DNA from: Siphonodentalium dalli
Taxonomy: Eukaryota > Mollusca > Scaphopoda > Gadilida > Siphonodentaliidae
Length of the DNA: 64,000 nt
Assembly (NCBI GenBank): GCA_032622095.1
Contig: CP136065.1
Coordinates: forward strand, 22,622,134-22,686,133
Direction of reading: 5' to 3'
The notes under the pieces are model-generated. The model ran no database searches, had not been told where the DNA came from, and saw only the letters and a program-made list of their open reading frames with translations. The position numbers and the translations under genes are program-made. Of this stretch, positions 24,188 to 36,324 are shown piece by piece (the first letter of the stretch is position 1; every line of letters begins with the position of its first letter).

Positions 24188-25562
24188 TATAGTTTTGTCA
24201 TTGTACTGTTATCGACCTAAAAACTGAAATATCAAGATCAATGATATATTTAATGCACATTGCGAAACAAATTAATCATCCAATTTGCTAACATTGCAGG
24301 ATTATTAATGAAATTAGAGGTAACACATTTCTATCATGCTTTGTTTATGATTTAAAAAGGACCCGACTTCATTTTAAATCTATTCGGCAACATTCGGATT
24401 TTCACCAACAGTTTGACTCACCTAAACAACGAACATGTAAACGCACACAATGTACAGTTTGTATTCCAATATGCTACTGTTGTTTTTCCATTTAGCATGC
24501 TATTTTGTTTTCCAAGCGACCATGCTTTCTAATCCAAACAAACTTTAAATATCGGAAAGACGGAATAAGCCGAGTTCACTTCGTGAGGTCAAATGAGTTC
24601 ATAATCTTTCCAAGTTATGTAAACATCATGGTAAAAGTAAATTTTTCACATTACTAATTTCCGCTTTCAATTAAAACGTGTGGCATTCAGAACAAGTATC
24701 ATGTCTTCTATGGAAAAAAACAGTTTACTGTCACAATTGTGATATTCTGTTACAGTTGTTGGCGGTTTTAGGTGAGCAGGTGAACAATGTTTAAAATCTG
24801 CTTTAAAATAGTACGAGAATGGTTTGATAGCGATGTTCATTCAATACAAAATTAAAGACATATTATGTACTTGTTCGGGTGCGTGAAACTGATCAGTTCG
24901 TATCCAGGCACTGTGCCAACTGGAGGAATGTAGCATTTTATTGACATCGCCGAAAATCTGAATCAAATCGACCATACCACTCCATAGAAAACATCGTCTG
25001 AACTATGCTCAATTGTAAATATTTACTACTCGATTCGGGACGCATCTATCAGCGATAAACTAACGAAAATAATTTCTCCATCGAGAGTCACTGCAATTAA
25101 TTAATATATAAGACTGACAGTGAGTGCTGTCAACTTGGATGTAATATTTGTAAAAATTACTACTTGAACAAGATTATTCTCCACTTATATTTGATTACCC
25201 TACCGGAGTGTTTCACATCAATTTGGGACAAATAATATGTTGGCTGTCAAAGCTGTTCGTGCATACATGAATCAGTCCCTCCCATGAGGAAAACACTATG
25301 TGTAGAAATTTGTACATTTGTTTCATCACATAGTATAATTTCCACAATAACTCAATAAATTTTCTCCCAAACTAATCTATGTATGTCCTTAGTCATTGTC
25401 CCGATGGCCATCTACGTATAATTTGTCATTAGTTCATCATGATCAAATTCAGTGAAATATAATTTTTAGCGGCTTTATATAAATGCAGAACAAGTTCATT
25501 CACTGAAGTGAAATACAACATGAAAGCCAATAATTATAACACAAACGGCTGACTAGATTATG
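24188..25562. other. Intron sequence, no recognised feature
   Basis: AT-rich and apparently unique, with no long frame on either strand. Confidence 0.5.
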
Positions 25563-25948
25563 TGAATATCGCTTCAGTTTGCCCCTAAACTGAGTAATAT
25601 CATTTTACGAAATCACAAAACCTAGTAATATCATTTTACGACATCACAAATTCGAGTAATATTGATTTACGACATCACCAATCAGAGTAATATTGATTTA
25701 CGACATGCCGCAAATCTACTTCACTGCTAATTTAATGCGCAGGTATCGATGTTTTTGATGTCACACATCTAATAGAGTTGTCCGTTACTAAGGGCCAATC
25801 TAATTAATAAACTCGGTATCAGTTGGTTGGTTTGATATTAGGCCCGATCTCAGCCCTGGGTAATGTCACATCAGCATTCGACCTTCGGTTTCAGGCTGAT
25901 ATGAGGTGATCTCAGGCTGATTTTGTGCCTAATATCAAACCAACCAAG
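25563..25948. repeat. Composite repeat with foldback end, copy 1
   Basis: It begins GTGAATATCGCTTCAGTTTG, has about four 38-bp subrepeats (GAGTAATATNATTTACGACATCAC), then a palindrome whose arms are TTGGTTGGTTTGATATTAGG and CCTAATATCAAACCAACCAA. The matching copy is at 44411-44787. Confidence 0.85.
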
Positions 25949-25950
25949 TA

Positions 25951-26142
25951 CAATAATGCCCTAAGTAATTGAGCCCTTAACCACAGCATAATTATGGGTA
26001 GATATGGCTTGTTGCCATTCATCGGAAAGCTCTCGGGGAGAGCTTTCCGATGAATGGCAACAAGCCATATTTGCAACTAAATCCTGAAAAGTTACCAAAA
26101 ATTCTGCTATGGTTAAGGGGTCGATTACTTAGGGCATTACTG
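25951..26142. mobile_element. Mariner-type MITE, complete
   Basis: It is complete: CAATAATGCCCTAAGTAATT ... TTACTTAGGGCATTACTG with TA on both sides. The arms are nearly perfect complements around GAAAGCTCTCGGGGAGAGCTTTC. It abuts the right end of the foldback repeat at 25563-25948. Confidence 0.9.
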
Positions 26143-26144
26143 TA

Positions 26145-27008
26145 ATATTCTCTGAATGTCACCACTGATATTACAATAATAATATGGGTATCGTAACGAT
26201 AATATTTCAGGTCATATCATGAAGATATTATGTAGGCATAATGAGGCAAGCATCATACCAACTGAGCCAAAGATGACCCCCACTCACAATAAATTAAAAT
26301 TATTTTTGCATACTAAGGATAATATTGATTGAGAGATAAAAATACAAATGAGAAATAGGCCATTGTGTATATTCCCGGAAGTCACACTGCAAGGAAAATA
26401 AAATAGTTTCTAATACAGGAATTTGAAGGATATCACTTTGATCAAATGGGCCTTATTTATAGAATGTAAAAGTTGTCCAATTTAATGGTCATGAAGCCTC
26501 TGGGCTAAGTAAACTCCCAAAAGTTAAGTAATTTTCTTATATTAGTCAGTTTCAGCCACATGTGAGTGTCTGTCGAAAATTGTTGAACGTACCCATCTCT
26601 ACATCAAAGTTTCTAGGTTTTGAACTTATGGAGTTTGATCTCTACATGTGTAGCCAGTGTAGAGACTTAAGAGATTATCTAGTCCGAAACGTATATCAAC
26701 AAAATTCGCCTAAATTGTCTTATTTTTAAACTACAAAGCAGTAAAGTGTTGTCACTTCATCAGGAAACAACACCGTTCTAGCAGCAAATCATCATTATTT
26801 TTATAATTCAGCATGTGTAATTTTTTTTATAAATTGTTATTCATACAAAGGCGAGCAATTGCTTATTACCTGTTAACAACGAATTAAGGGTTTTATAGAG
26901 ATCTGATAATTTGAGAGGAGGTTGCTGACTTTAGCCTAGAACATTTTGTCCTAAAAGTTTGGCCAAATGATATTTCTTTTGGCCATTTCCCCCAAATAAT
27001 AGCCAGGC
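26145..27008. other. Intron sequence, no recognised feature
   Basis: Nothing beyond AT-rich unique sequence. Confidence 0.5.
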
Positions 27009-27206
27009 TAATCGACCCCTTAACACCATCAGAATTATGGGTAACTTTTCAGAATTTAGTCGGAAATATGGCTTGTTGCCATTCATCGCAAAGCTCTCCC
27101 CGAGAGCTTTCCGATGAATGGCAACAAGCCATATTTCCGACTAAATCCTGAAAAGTTACCCATAATTCTGTTGTGGTTAAGGAGTCGATTATTTAGGGCA
27201 TTAACG
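27009..27206. mobile_element. Mariner-type MITE, left end trimmed
   Basis: The palindromic arms around CGCAAAGCTCTCCCCGAGAG lead to the right end TTATTTAGGGCATTAACG before TA. The first roughly 18 bases of the left terminus are missing or diverged. It lies just downstream, in gene direction, of the FZ C-terminal exon. Confidence 0.85.
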
Positions 27207-27262
27207 TAACAGTGATTTTATGATGATCTATCACTGCGCAATAATGGAAAATGTTAACATAC

Positions 27263-27337
27263 TCAGATCTCTATTGCAGTTATCTTCTGGAAGTGGAATA
27301 CAGAAGGAAGGGCTCAAACCACATCGCTTGGAAACAT
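27263..27337 (-). CDS. Exon: Frizzled domain, C-terminal part
   Basis: This is a short minus-strand exon of 75 bp, phase 1-1. The acceptor is tatcttttgcag and the donor is CTGA|GTATGT. It encodes VSKRCGLSPSFCIPLPEDNC followed by NRDL. Joined to the FZ exon upstream it supplies the C-terminal cysteines and the Pro-rich P.P..NC segment expected after CRDTC in FZ domains. It was found by matching codon phase and FZ cysteine spacing rather than by length, so the splice assignment is inference. The agreement of both borders, frame and motif makes chance unlikely. Confidence 0.72.
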
Positions 27338-27879
27338 CTGCAAAAGATATCGTACAATGTTAAAAATAGATTATCTCTTTAAATAACAAATTTGAAATGG
27401 TTACACAATAATAAATATGAACTGAAGACCCTTGTCTGGAAAGGCTTCTATCAATTAAATTGATTTTATTTCGATTATTTTATTGGGACCTTTAATTGAT
27501 TATTTTTAGAACAGACCTGATCCTACGGCTATGTACCGAATGTCAAATGTCCCAGATTGATTGGTTGTATTGTTTTATTCCATAGTTATGAGCGATATTA
27601 ATGAGTATAATTAACTAAATTAATTAAAATTTCTGGTCTCTGTTAACAGTAACAGTAACCACTGATGGTTCTTGAGAAGAAATGTTTTAAGAATTACTAT
27701 GGAGGTAAAGAGTTATGTTCCTGGTTCCAACCATATTTGACCTGGTGACCCCATTTGGACAAATCTGATTCCCAGCCATAGGGGGACCCTCCATACAAAA
27801 TAGAAGCTAATTAGGCGAAATGACAAATTAGTGCAATATAGATAGTTAAAACTTTCATGACTCAAGCTTCCTGAATTTT

Positions 27880-28073
27880 TGCGAAAACACTGTGCCAAAT
27901 GCATTCTCTTATATATGCAAGTCGCCCATAGGACACTTCGCATATATAAGAGAATGCATTGGACTAACAATATTTAACTTTTTTCTCCTAAGATAATGGA
28001 GACCCGCATATGTAAAAGAATGCATAGAGTCTGTAATGCTGCACCAAAACAGCTCCCGTCATGAAAGGGTTAA
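27880..28073. repeat. ATGCATTCTCTTATATATGC foldback repeat
   Basis: CCAAATGCATTCTCTTATAT and ATATAAGAGAATGCATTGG face each other around a short loop (about 27896-27961). The right side ends TCATGAAAGGG-TTAA, a TTAA-type terminus matching the element at 51131-51645. Confidence 0.65.
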
Positions 28074-28327
28074 CCTGTTCACTCAATTGTGTTGTATACA
28101 TTTATTGCACACCTGAGAGATTGTAGATTTTGATATTCTAATACGATGGAACTATCTTATTTAATTGAGCAAATTGGTCATATAGAGTACATCTCATAAT
28201 AGTGAAGAAACTTTCTGTTATAGTTGACGTTGTTGTAAAGAAAATCTCTGTATTTTGCTGTATAAAGCAATGGGCATGCAACAAATAACGGTAATTACAG
28301 TAATGTCCTAAATAATCGACTCCTTAA

Positions 28328-28728
28328 CCCTTTGAGTGCCACGGGCCGATCTCATCGGCCCTAATTTACGGTCTGTAAAAATCGGTCCTAAAAAAAATAG
28401 AAAATAACCTTTTCTTTTTGTTTTTAGATTTTTTTTTTTTTTTTTGGGTATGCTTAAGCATGCTATAGCGAATTTAAAAACAAACTGGAAAAAACCTTAG
28501 GGGCATGTTATAACTCAAAACTATCCCCAAGTATTCATAGTAATAATTTTGATGCCCATGAAAAACGTAAGATTCCCTGGCACTAAACCTACAAAATAAG
28601 TCTGTTAAAGAATATAAGAAAAAATTATTAAAATTGTAAAAAATAATAACAAATGATGAAAAATTGTTAGGCCAATGCATTCTCTTATATATGCGAGTCG
28701 ACCAAAATCGGACCTGGCACTCAAAGGG
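28328..28728. mobile_element. Non-autonomous TTAA (piggyBac-type) element, 401 bp
   Basis: It is flanked by TTAA at 28324-28327 and 28729-28732. The terminal inverted repeat is CCCTTTGAGTGCCA. TTAA target duplication with a CCC-type terminus is the mark of the piggyBac superfamily. The interior holds no coding sequence. Near its right end is an ATGCATTCTCTTATATATGC motif shared with repeats at 27.9, 51.2 and 61.2 kb. Confidence 0.88.
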
Positions 28729-28889
28729 TTAACCACAGCAGATTTATGGTTAATTTTTCATGATTTAGTCGGAAATATGGCTTGTTGCCATTCATCGGAA
28801 AGCTTTCACTGAGAGCTTTCCTATGAATGGCAACAAGCCATATTTCAGACTAAATCCAGAAAAATGATCCTTAATTCTGCTGTGGTTAA

Positions 28890-31174
28890 CCCTTTACCCA
28901 ACAGTAATATGACTAACGTCATTACCTCCAGCCAATGTTGACAAGAGAGAACGTCACCACCCCAGCCAACATAACTTTCTGGTGACGTCAAAGTACACAT
29001 GTAATTGGAGAAAAATGTATTATTACTAAATTGTATGGTGGCTCTTGTTTTATGAAAGTATGTTCATCTGCATGGATGTGACTGGGAGTAATGTTTTCAG
29101 AGTTGTTTTAATCCCCCTCCCCAAGAATGATAGTATGGTGAATATGTTATTAGGTTTTATATTTCTATTTTATAACAATAAATGTAATAAACAAACAAAA
29201 GGTAAGTTTTGTATTATCAACAGATCAATGTGACTTTCGGTTTCAATTTCTCTGTCGGAAAAGCACATCACGAAATTGGGTGATTTATTAATATTTTAAG
29301 CAATGGCTACGTGGTGAAATGAAACATAAAATAAATCATCAAGTGATTAATTAATTCTTCGATAGTTACGTGTAAATTCAGTTACAATTGTCTGCATTAT
29401 TAGTCCACACCAGTCCACATTGTGCCATCGATTACGGTACATCGCACGTGTGTTTTGTTTACTTTTGTTTCTCCGGTTTTTGACCTTGACATTGCAGTCA
29501 ATACATTCGCACAGCACAGATCTTGTGCAATTAATAAATTAAACAATTTTTTCGTGCCTACATTGTATCTTACGATTCTCTTAGTTAAATTTTGAGCAAT
29601 CGTATTCAATATAAAAGGACAAGACAGTGCCGATGAGTAATTTGCGGTGAATGCCTCGCGCACTATTCCCATGCACGTATTTTCCCATGCGCGCACTATT
29701 CCCATGCGCGTACTTTCAATTTAAAAATAGCCGCGTACGCTCGTGAACTCAGTGTTCAAATAAAAGTAACTAATGTAATACAATGTCATTTCTTTGATTT
29801 TTCACATCATGATATGGCCAATTTACTGAAGTATTTCGCAGTGTTAAAGCGCGCAGAATAATAATTTTATTAATCAAACGAGAGAACAAAAAGGCCGATG
29901 CACATAAATTTGTGCTACAGTATTTTATCATTGCTGCTATGACGTCGACAAGGTTCCTAGATTTTTTCATCGTCATCAGCTGATCAATAAGTTCAATGGC
30001 AACATTCGATAAATGGTCAATTGATACTAATACTAAATCTAAGATATATTCTGTTTGAATTTGAAATGAATGTCATTTATGTATTACCGAATGGGTAATA
30101 GTTATAGCCATGATAAATGACAGTCCCCATTGTGCGCCCCAATTTCCAACCATGTGTTTACAGGTACATAATTTTTGCGTACGTTATCATTGGGCGTTTC
30201 TTGGCGGGAGTGTTTTTTAAATAAACCATTTGGATTGAATCATGTGTCCATTCCTTTGTATTTTTCGATTATAGTGTGGAGAATATACTCAAGATTATGT
30301 ATGTGTCCATGCGCTTTAACAACTTAATTTATTTGGGTACTAATCTATGTAATCCCCGTGCCCACAATATTGGGCTGAATTGGCGTGACGTTGGGACGTG
30401 TAACTCATTATTCGAGAATGCGTGAAGAGAAAATCGAAAATGTTGTCAAAACTTTATTGAATTGTCAAAATTGCTCACTCAGTGTATTAAATTAAATATT
30501 TTTTTATTCATATGACCTTGTGATAAATGAGGGGAAAAAATTAAATCAAATCAAATCACAGTTTTGTTTGAGTACATATCTGGGGCCAAAAGAGTTAGAA
30601 CAACACAGCGTCCTTAGTAACACCAACACTGCAACAGCGTAGGTGTCTTGGAGTTGACTCGGAACTGTATTTGCTTCGCTGGTCAAATGATGATACTGGT
30701 CATTTTAATTCATTAATAGCTCAAAAACATGAACAAGTCAAATAAATATTTTATTAGAAATAAAAATAAAGTTTGTAAATACAAATATGTAGAATAAAAC
30801 TATATTAGATGACTGTACACAGATCACAATTGCGGAGTACATTGATTTAGCGACTTGAAAAATAGCACCGCGACGACGCAGTTTTCGTTTTATTATGATT
30901 TTATTATGAAATGTCGATTAAATTGTACAAAATCTACCACAAAACCCAACAAAAACATAAATATTAATAATGTAATATCCATTTTATTGTTTACATCAAA
31001 AATAAGATCAATTTGTCCTGTTATAATGCAATATTTTTGTTGTAAACTATGACCGAAAAAAATCCCAAAACTCCGGGCGCTCTGGGACTTTATGGACGCT
31101 ACGCGGCAAGGCGCTCTGGGGCTTTATTGACGCTACGCGGCAGGGCGCTCTGGGGCTCTCTGACCGCTAAAGGG
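28890..31174. mobile_element. TTAA (piggyBac-type) element, 2,285 bp, no intact transposase
   Basis: TTAA flanks it at 28886-28889 and 31175-31178, inside the right arm of the host MITE. The ends start CCCTTTA on both strands; beyond this the ends diverge. The right end has a GC-rich subterminal repeat of about 36 bp (GGCGCTCTGGGGCTTTAT, about 2.5 copies). Short reading frames inside (for example minus strand 29400-29705) show no DDD transposase motif I can recognise, so I call it non-autonomous or decayed. Its last 484 bp are copied in the downstream segmental duplication. Confidence 0.8.
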
Positions 31175-31421
31175 TTAAGGAGTCAGTTATTTAGGGCATT
31201 ACTGTATCTAAAACAAAATCCTAATTCATAAATTATTTAAGTAAATAAAAGTAAAAAAAAACGGTGAAAATTCAGCATGGTTTTGATCACGATAAATAAA
31301 TCACCAAACTCTGCATGAACTCCGGGGTTCACACAGTTTGCTGAATTTTTCCTGTAGTCAAAATCCCATGACCACATCGAAGCTGCCGTTTATTCCTTAT
31401 GAGAATTAAGGAAACACAAAC

Positions 31422-31694
31422 CTGCACAGGTGTCGCGACACATTGGTTTGGAATCATAGCATCGTGGAAACAGTCCATAGCACACAACAACCATCAAATT
31501 GTGGTAGCAGTCTGTCCCATATTCAGCATTCAGGGATGGCTGAATTTTCTCGAATACCGTCAAAGAATTCTCCAAACTTCCGCCATACATATTTGGCATT
31601 TGGGTATCTAAGAAGCCGACTTGTGAACATTCTCTGACTGGATTTTGTATGCATGAACAGTTGTTCTTACATGAACAGTTGTTCTTACATTGCC
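31422..31694 (-). CDS. Exon: Frizzled (FZ/CRD) domain, first part, duplicate copy 1
   Basis: This exon encodes most of an FZ cysteine-rich domain, a fold that binds Wnt-type or lipid ligands in Frizzled receptors and also occurs in secreted mosaics. The visible signature is TQMPNMYG (the usual PN-x-G region), then SLNAEYGTDCYHNLMVVVCY, LFPRC and PMCRDTCA. Borders are tttttctttcag on entry and GCAG|GTTTGT on exit. It enters and leaves in phase 1 and its length of 273 bp is divisible by three. The N-terminus carries an 18-bp internal duplication giving CKNNCSCKNNCSC. The exit base joined to the exon at 27263-27337 restores GAT (D) and continues the FZ pattern as CRDTCA-DVSKRC, so the two exons form one domain. 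Confidence 0.85.
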
Positions 31695-31879
31695 CTGAAA
31701 GAAAAATTAAAGTCTGCTTGGTCACATGTTCCACGATAAAGGGTGGCTTTGTTTGCATTTTTTTTTAGAAATGAATAATTGGAATTTTGCGAACAATCAT
31801 TGAAACAAACATCGCCTCCAACTGTCTGTGTTGCAAAAACACCTAGCTTTATTTGAGTAAGAAATGGGCATAATTGCAT

Positions 31880-32440
31880 CAGAAATTATCAGACTAGACC
31901 CATATTCAAACATGGATCAGGTCTCATATGAATGCCCTATATAGCCTACCAAGTTTAATAACATTCTGTCTATTGCTATTCAAGCTATTATCCAGACAAT
32001 AAAATAATCAGCAAATTATAAGTTAAAAAGGAGCATAACTCTGTCAGAAATGGTCAGACCGGACCTTAATTCGAACTGATCTGGACATTCTCATATGAGG
32101 CCACACACCAGCTTCATAAAATTTTGTCCAATACTATTCAAATTATAAACCTGACAACAAAATAAACTGCAAATTCTAAATCGAAAATGGGGCATACCAT
32201 CAGAAATGATTGGATGGAACCAAAATTTGAACTTGATCAGGACTTTCTTATATGAAGGCCATACACCAAGTTTAAAACAATTCTGTCATAATAAATCATC
32301 ATCCGGGCAACAAACATTTCAGACAGATGGACAAAGAGACAAATGGATGGATAAACAGACACAGATGCCACCGCTCATTTCTTTTGTCCCCCCAAATTTT
32401 TTTTCTGGAATCAAAAATACAAATCTCATATATATATAAA
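31880..32440 (+). repeat. Retroposon-like repeat with ~140-bp subunits, copy 1
   Basis: About three diverged subunits, each with GGGCATAA-like, TCAGAAATNNTCAGAC and ACCAAGTTTAATAACATTCT motifs, end in a short ACAGATGGACAAAGAGACAA tail. This architecture (subrepeats plus GACA-rich tail) is shared with 46.6 and 49.1 kb. Confidence 0.65.
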
Positions 32441-34128
32441 ACCAAATGTCTGTCGTCAAAACGCTGTCATGATTTTCAAATGTGTAATAAGAATCGTACA
32501 TGACATGTAGTGGAGCAACCACACATGGTGTGCCTCAAATTTTCCTTTTATCATCATGCTAACAGTAATGTATGCATCAACAGGCAGTGGTCCTGACAGA
32601 GACATGACAAGACTTGCCGTGGATTGTTCAATCTTGTTTGGATTCTGGTCCACAAATCCAAAATGATGTAAATTACATCAGAAACCTTGTCATGATGTCC
32701 TCGCTGGTTTTCCTTATATCAAACTAATAGGCCTAAATCACATGGGAATTCTTCATAAGTTGTCAAGTAGCTCATTAAATTTTCACGGGATTTATACAAA
32801 AACTAGGAGATTGCCCATCACAAATGATGGGTGACAAACATAACCTGCAGGAAAATATTGTCACCACTAATCACGATATAAATAAAGCTGGCAAATGGTG
32901 CACCGTGTTTGTCCAGAATTTGGCTTTGGTGTTTTGTTATGACGGAAGCCGCTGAAAACACATTCGCCTTCAGAGAAACACATAATATCAGTGAAAATAT
33001 CAACATGATAACCCATGAAAAACGCGTAATATCTCAGATCCTCTTGTATCGATTGGCCTGAAATTTTTAGTGTCGTATTCTAAGATGTGCCGCAAGACAT
33101 GAGGGTAATTTATCCACTGCTCACTACTTCTATTGCCTATTGCCTAATAAATGTTATGTTTATTATGTCAATGTAGCTTTATTTCATAGGTCAAAGTAGC
33201 TTTATTAGGTTAGTACTACTTTCATGACGTAATTGCATATGAAAATTGCGCAGCTAACTAGGGACGTTGTGATTTTTTATCGTCCATAATTCCCTGCAAT
33301 TGATACAAAATTCGTAAACATATATGTGATTTCGCTCTAAAACATCTTTAAACCATTAGTACAAGGCCAGCTTAGAATAACGATTTAAAAAGCTGCACTC
33401 CGGTTTCTGCATGTCGTAAATGCTAATTACCTAATAAGTAAGGGCATCATCGAAGTAACGAATGTAAAACTGAGGAAAATGACAGATTTACTTCACAAAA
33501 AGCAAGTTTTGTGCGATGGATAAATAAAATATGTAGCTAATATTCTGCAAGCGATGGGCGGAGCTTGAAATAATTTCACCAATCGCGCAACGAGTTGACA
33601 ATTGCATACTTGATACTCCGATTACACCCAATTTATACTAGTACATAAAATAAATAGTTATTATTAAATACAAACTGGTTGAAAGTGCTGATAATGAACT
33701 GGATTTGCAAGAATATTAGATTATATAATGAAGACTAAAGTGTACTTTGAAGGGGTAAAAGTGGAGTGAAATGAGATTAAGTTATGCAGAAATGCAATGA
33801 GCGGAATAGAGTTTGATACGAAATTGAACTGTTTCTGAAAAAATGCAAGTTGGGCCTTCTAAATATAGCTTATTCTTCATTGTATGGTTCACATTTCGGA
33901 AGCTAATTTATACCACTGAAATAGTGTCGTAAATAAACTACGAACTAGGATATTTAATGATGAATACACAATTGAGCCATATGTTATTCATACATGATCA
34001 CAAATTGCTTGCGAAATGTTATCTAGATAGCCCGTGAGCAACCACATATTGGCAATAGAAAAATGGAGGTATCAACAACCCATAATATCATTAGAAAATC
34101 GACTGTGTGGGACAAACGAAGTTTCTAA
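32441..34128. other. Duplicated intron sequence, no recognised feature
   Basis: Nothing recognised; repeated exactly at 36325-38012. Confidence 0.5.
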
Positions 34129-34242
34129 TCTCTCTGAGAGCTTTCCGATGAATGGCAACAAGCCATATATTTCCAAGTAAATCCTGAAAAATTACCCATA
34201 ATCCTGCTGAGGTTATGGAGTTGATTAATTAGGGCATTACTG
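34129..34242. mobile_element. Half MITE (right arm), copy 1
   Basis: This is the right arm only of the mariner-type MITE, ending TTAATTAGGGCATTACTG before TA. It lies in the duplicated segment. Confidence 0.85.
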
Positions 34243-34574
34243 TATGTTCGTCATAAAAATCTTCCTTTCCATTTCTTCCTACAAACCTAGTGGGCGGATC
34301 ATATGATCTGGCATCCACACCCAATGCTAGTGAATATCGCGCATGAGGGGAAGCATCTGGCAAGAATCTTCTTCAGTCTGTATGAAGTGTGCACAACGTT
34401 ATTAATATGTGCCCCATAGACGCAACATTATCCTATCAGTGGTGATCACAGAGGTCAGCAATGGACCTTGCTTTGTATATTGAATGAGTCCAACCAAGCA
34501 CTACCACCTTATAATATAATCAACAAGTTGAAACGACCCATCGCTGACTGAGCAACACTGACCTCACAAGCAGT

Positions 34575-35058
34575 TGATACTGGTCATTTTAATTCATTAA
34601 TAGCTCAAAAACATGAACAAGTCAAATAAATATTTTATTAGAAATAAAAATAAAGTTTGTAAATACAAATATGTAGAATAAAACTATATTAGATGACTGT
34701 ACACAGATCACAATTGCGGAGTACATTGATTTAGCGACTTGAAAAATAGCACCGCGACGACGCAGTTTTCGTTTTATTATGATTTTATTATGAAATGTCG
34801 ATTAAATTGTACAAAATCTACCACAAAACCCAACAAAAACATAAATATTAATAATGTAATATCCATTTTATTGTTTACATCAAAAATAAGATCAATTTGT
34901 CCTGTTATAATGCAATATTTTTGTTGTAAACTATGACCGAAAAAAATCCCAAAACTCCGGGCGCTCTGGGACTTTATGGACGCTACGCGGCAAGGCGCTC
35001 TGGGGCTTTATGGACGCTACGCGGCAGGGCGCTCTGGGGCTCTCTGACCGCTAAAGGG
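34575..35058. mobile_element. Truncated right end of the TTAA element (duplicate)
   Basis: This is the duplicate of 30691-31174, followed by the TTAA (35059-35062) and the MITE right tail to 35088. It was cut off at the duplication breakpoint, not by transposition. Confidence 0.9.
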
Positions 35059-35305
35059 TTAAGGAGTCAGTTATTTAGGGCATTACTGTATCTAAAACAA
35101 AATCCTAATTCATAAATTATTTAAGTAAATAAAAGTAAAAAAAAACGGTGAAAATTCAGCATGGTTTTGATCACGATAAATAAATCACCAAACTCTGCAT
35201 GAACTCCGGGGTTCACACAGTTTGCTGAATTTTTCCTGTAGTCAAAATCCCATGACCACATCGAAGCTGCCGTTTATTCCTTATGAGAATTAAGGAAACA
35301 CAAAC

Positions 35306-35578
35306 CTGCACAGGTGTCGCGACACATTGGTTTGGAATCATAGCATCGTGGAAACAGTCCATAGCACACAACAACCATCAAATTGTGGTAGCAGTCTGTC
35401 CCATATTCAGCATTCAGGGATGGCTGAATTTTCTCGAATACCGTCAAAGAATTCTCCAAACTTCCGCCATACATATTTGGCATTTGGGTATCTAAGAAGC
35501 CGACTTGTGAACATTCTCTGACTGGATTTTGTATGCATGAACAGTTGTTCTTACATGAACAGTTGTTCTTACATTGCC
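35306..35578 (-). CDS. Exon: Frizzled (FZ/CRD) domain, first part, duplicate copy 2
   Basis: This is a minus-strand phase 1-1 exon of 273 bp, identical as far as I can read to the exon at 31422-31694. It lies in the right-hand unit of a 3,884-bp tandem duplication. It encodes a cysteine-rich Frizzled-type stretch containing GTDCYHNLMVVVCYGLFPRC and PMCRDTCA. The acceptor is tttttctttcag and the donor is GCAG|GTTTGT. It is the first FZ exon reached after the SRCR-A exons. If both copies are spliced in, the protein gains an in-frame second partial FZ domain. If one is skipped, the reading frame is unchanged. The copy may be real or an assembly duplication. Confidence 0.8.
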
Positions 35579-35763
35579 CTGAAAGAAAAATTAAAGTCTG
35601 CTTGGTCACATGTTCCACGATAAAGGGTGGCTTTGTTTGCATTTTTTTTTAGAAATGAATAATTGGAATTTTGCGAACAATCATTGAAACAAACATCGCC
35701 TCCAACTGTCTGTGTTGCAAAAACACCTAGCTTTATTTGAGTAAGAAATGGGCATAATTGCAT

Positions 35764-36324
35764 CAGAAATTATCAGACTAGACCCATATTCAAACATGGA
35801 TCAGGTCTCATATGAATGCCCTATATAGCCTACCAAGTTTAATAACATTCTGTCTATTGCTATTCAAGCTATTATCCAGACAATAAAATAATCAGCAAAT
35901 TATAAGTTAAAAAGGAGCATAACTCTGTCAGAAATGGTCAGACCGGACCTTAATTCGAACTGATCTGGACATTCTCATATGAGGCCACACACCAGCTTCA
36001 TAAAATTTTGTCCAATACTATTCAAATTATAAACCTGACAACAAAATAAACTGCAAATTCTAAATCGAAAATGGGGCATACCATCAGAAATGATTGGATG
36101 GAACCAAAATTTGAACTTGATCAGGACTTTCTTATATGAAGGCCATACACCAAGTTTAAAACAATTCTGTCATAATAAATCATCATCCGGGCAACAAACA
36201 TTTCAGACAGATGGACAAAGAGACAAATGGATGGATAAACAGACACAGATGCCACCGCTCATTTCTTTTGTCCCCCCAAATTTTTTTTCTGGAATCAAAA
36301 ATACAAATCTCATATATATATAAA
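35764..36324 (+). repeat. Retroposon-like repeat with ~140-bp subunits, copy 2
   Basis: Duplicate of 31880-32440 at +3,884. Confidence 0.65.

Larger units (their letters stand above)
28298..31204. mobile_element. Tc1/mariner-type MITE split by two TTAA-target insertions
   Basis: The MITE has terminal repeats starting CAGTAATGYCCTAAATAATC, flanked by TA on both sides (28296-28297 and 31205-31206). Its body is a long palindrome around GGCTTGTTGCCATTCATCGG. Both arms contain CCTTAACC, and each arm has received a separate transposon at that TTAA: 28328-28728 in the left arm and 28890-31174 in the right arm. Removing both gives back the structure seen intact at 25951-26142. Confidence 0.9.
30691..34574. 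repeat. Tandem segmental duplication, unit 1 (3,884 bp)
   Basis: This is the left unit of a direct tandem duplication; every position repeats at +3,884. It begins inside a TTAA-flanked transposon and contains that transposon's right end, the right tail of a MITE, the FZ exon, a retroposon-like repeat and half a MITE. The only difference I noticed between units is T at 31128 against G at 35012. The breakpoint shares a 3-bp TGA microhomology (30691 and 38459). Confidence 0.97.

Noticed and set aside
31049-31231. A 60-codon frame (and its copy at 34933) with GALxTLRGRALWGS
   Set aside because: It is the GC-rich subterminal repeat of the TTAA transposon and runs into the MITE tail.
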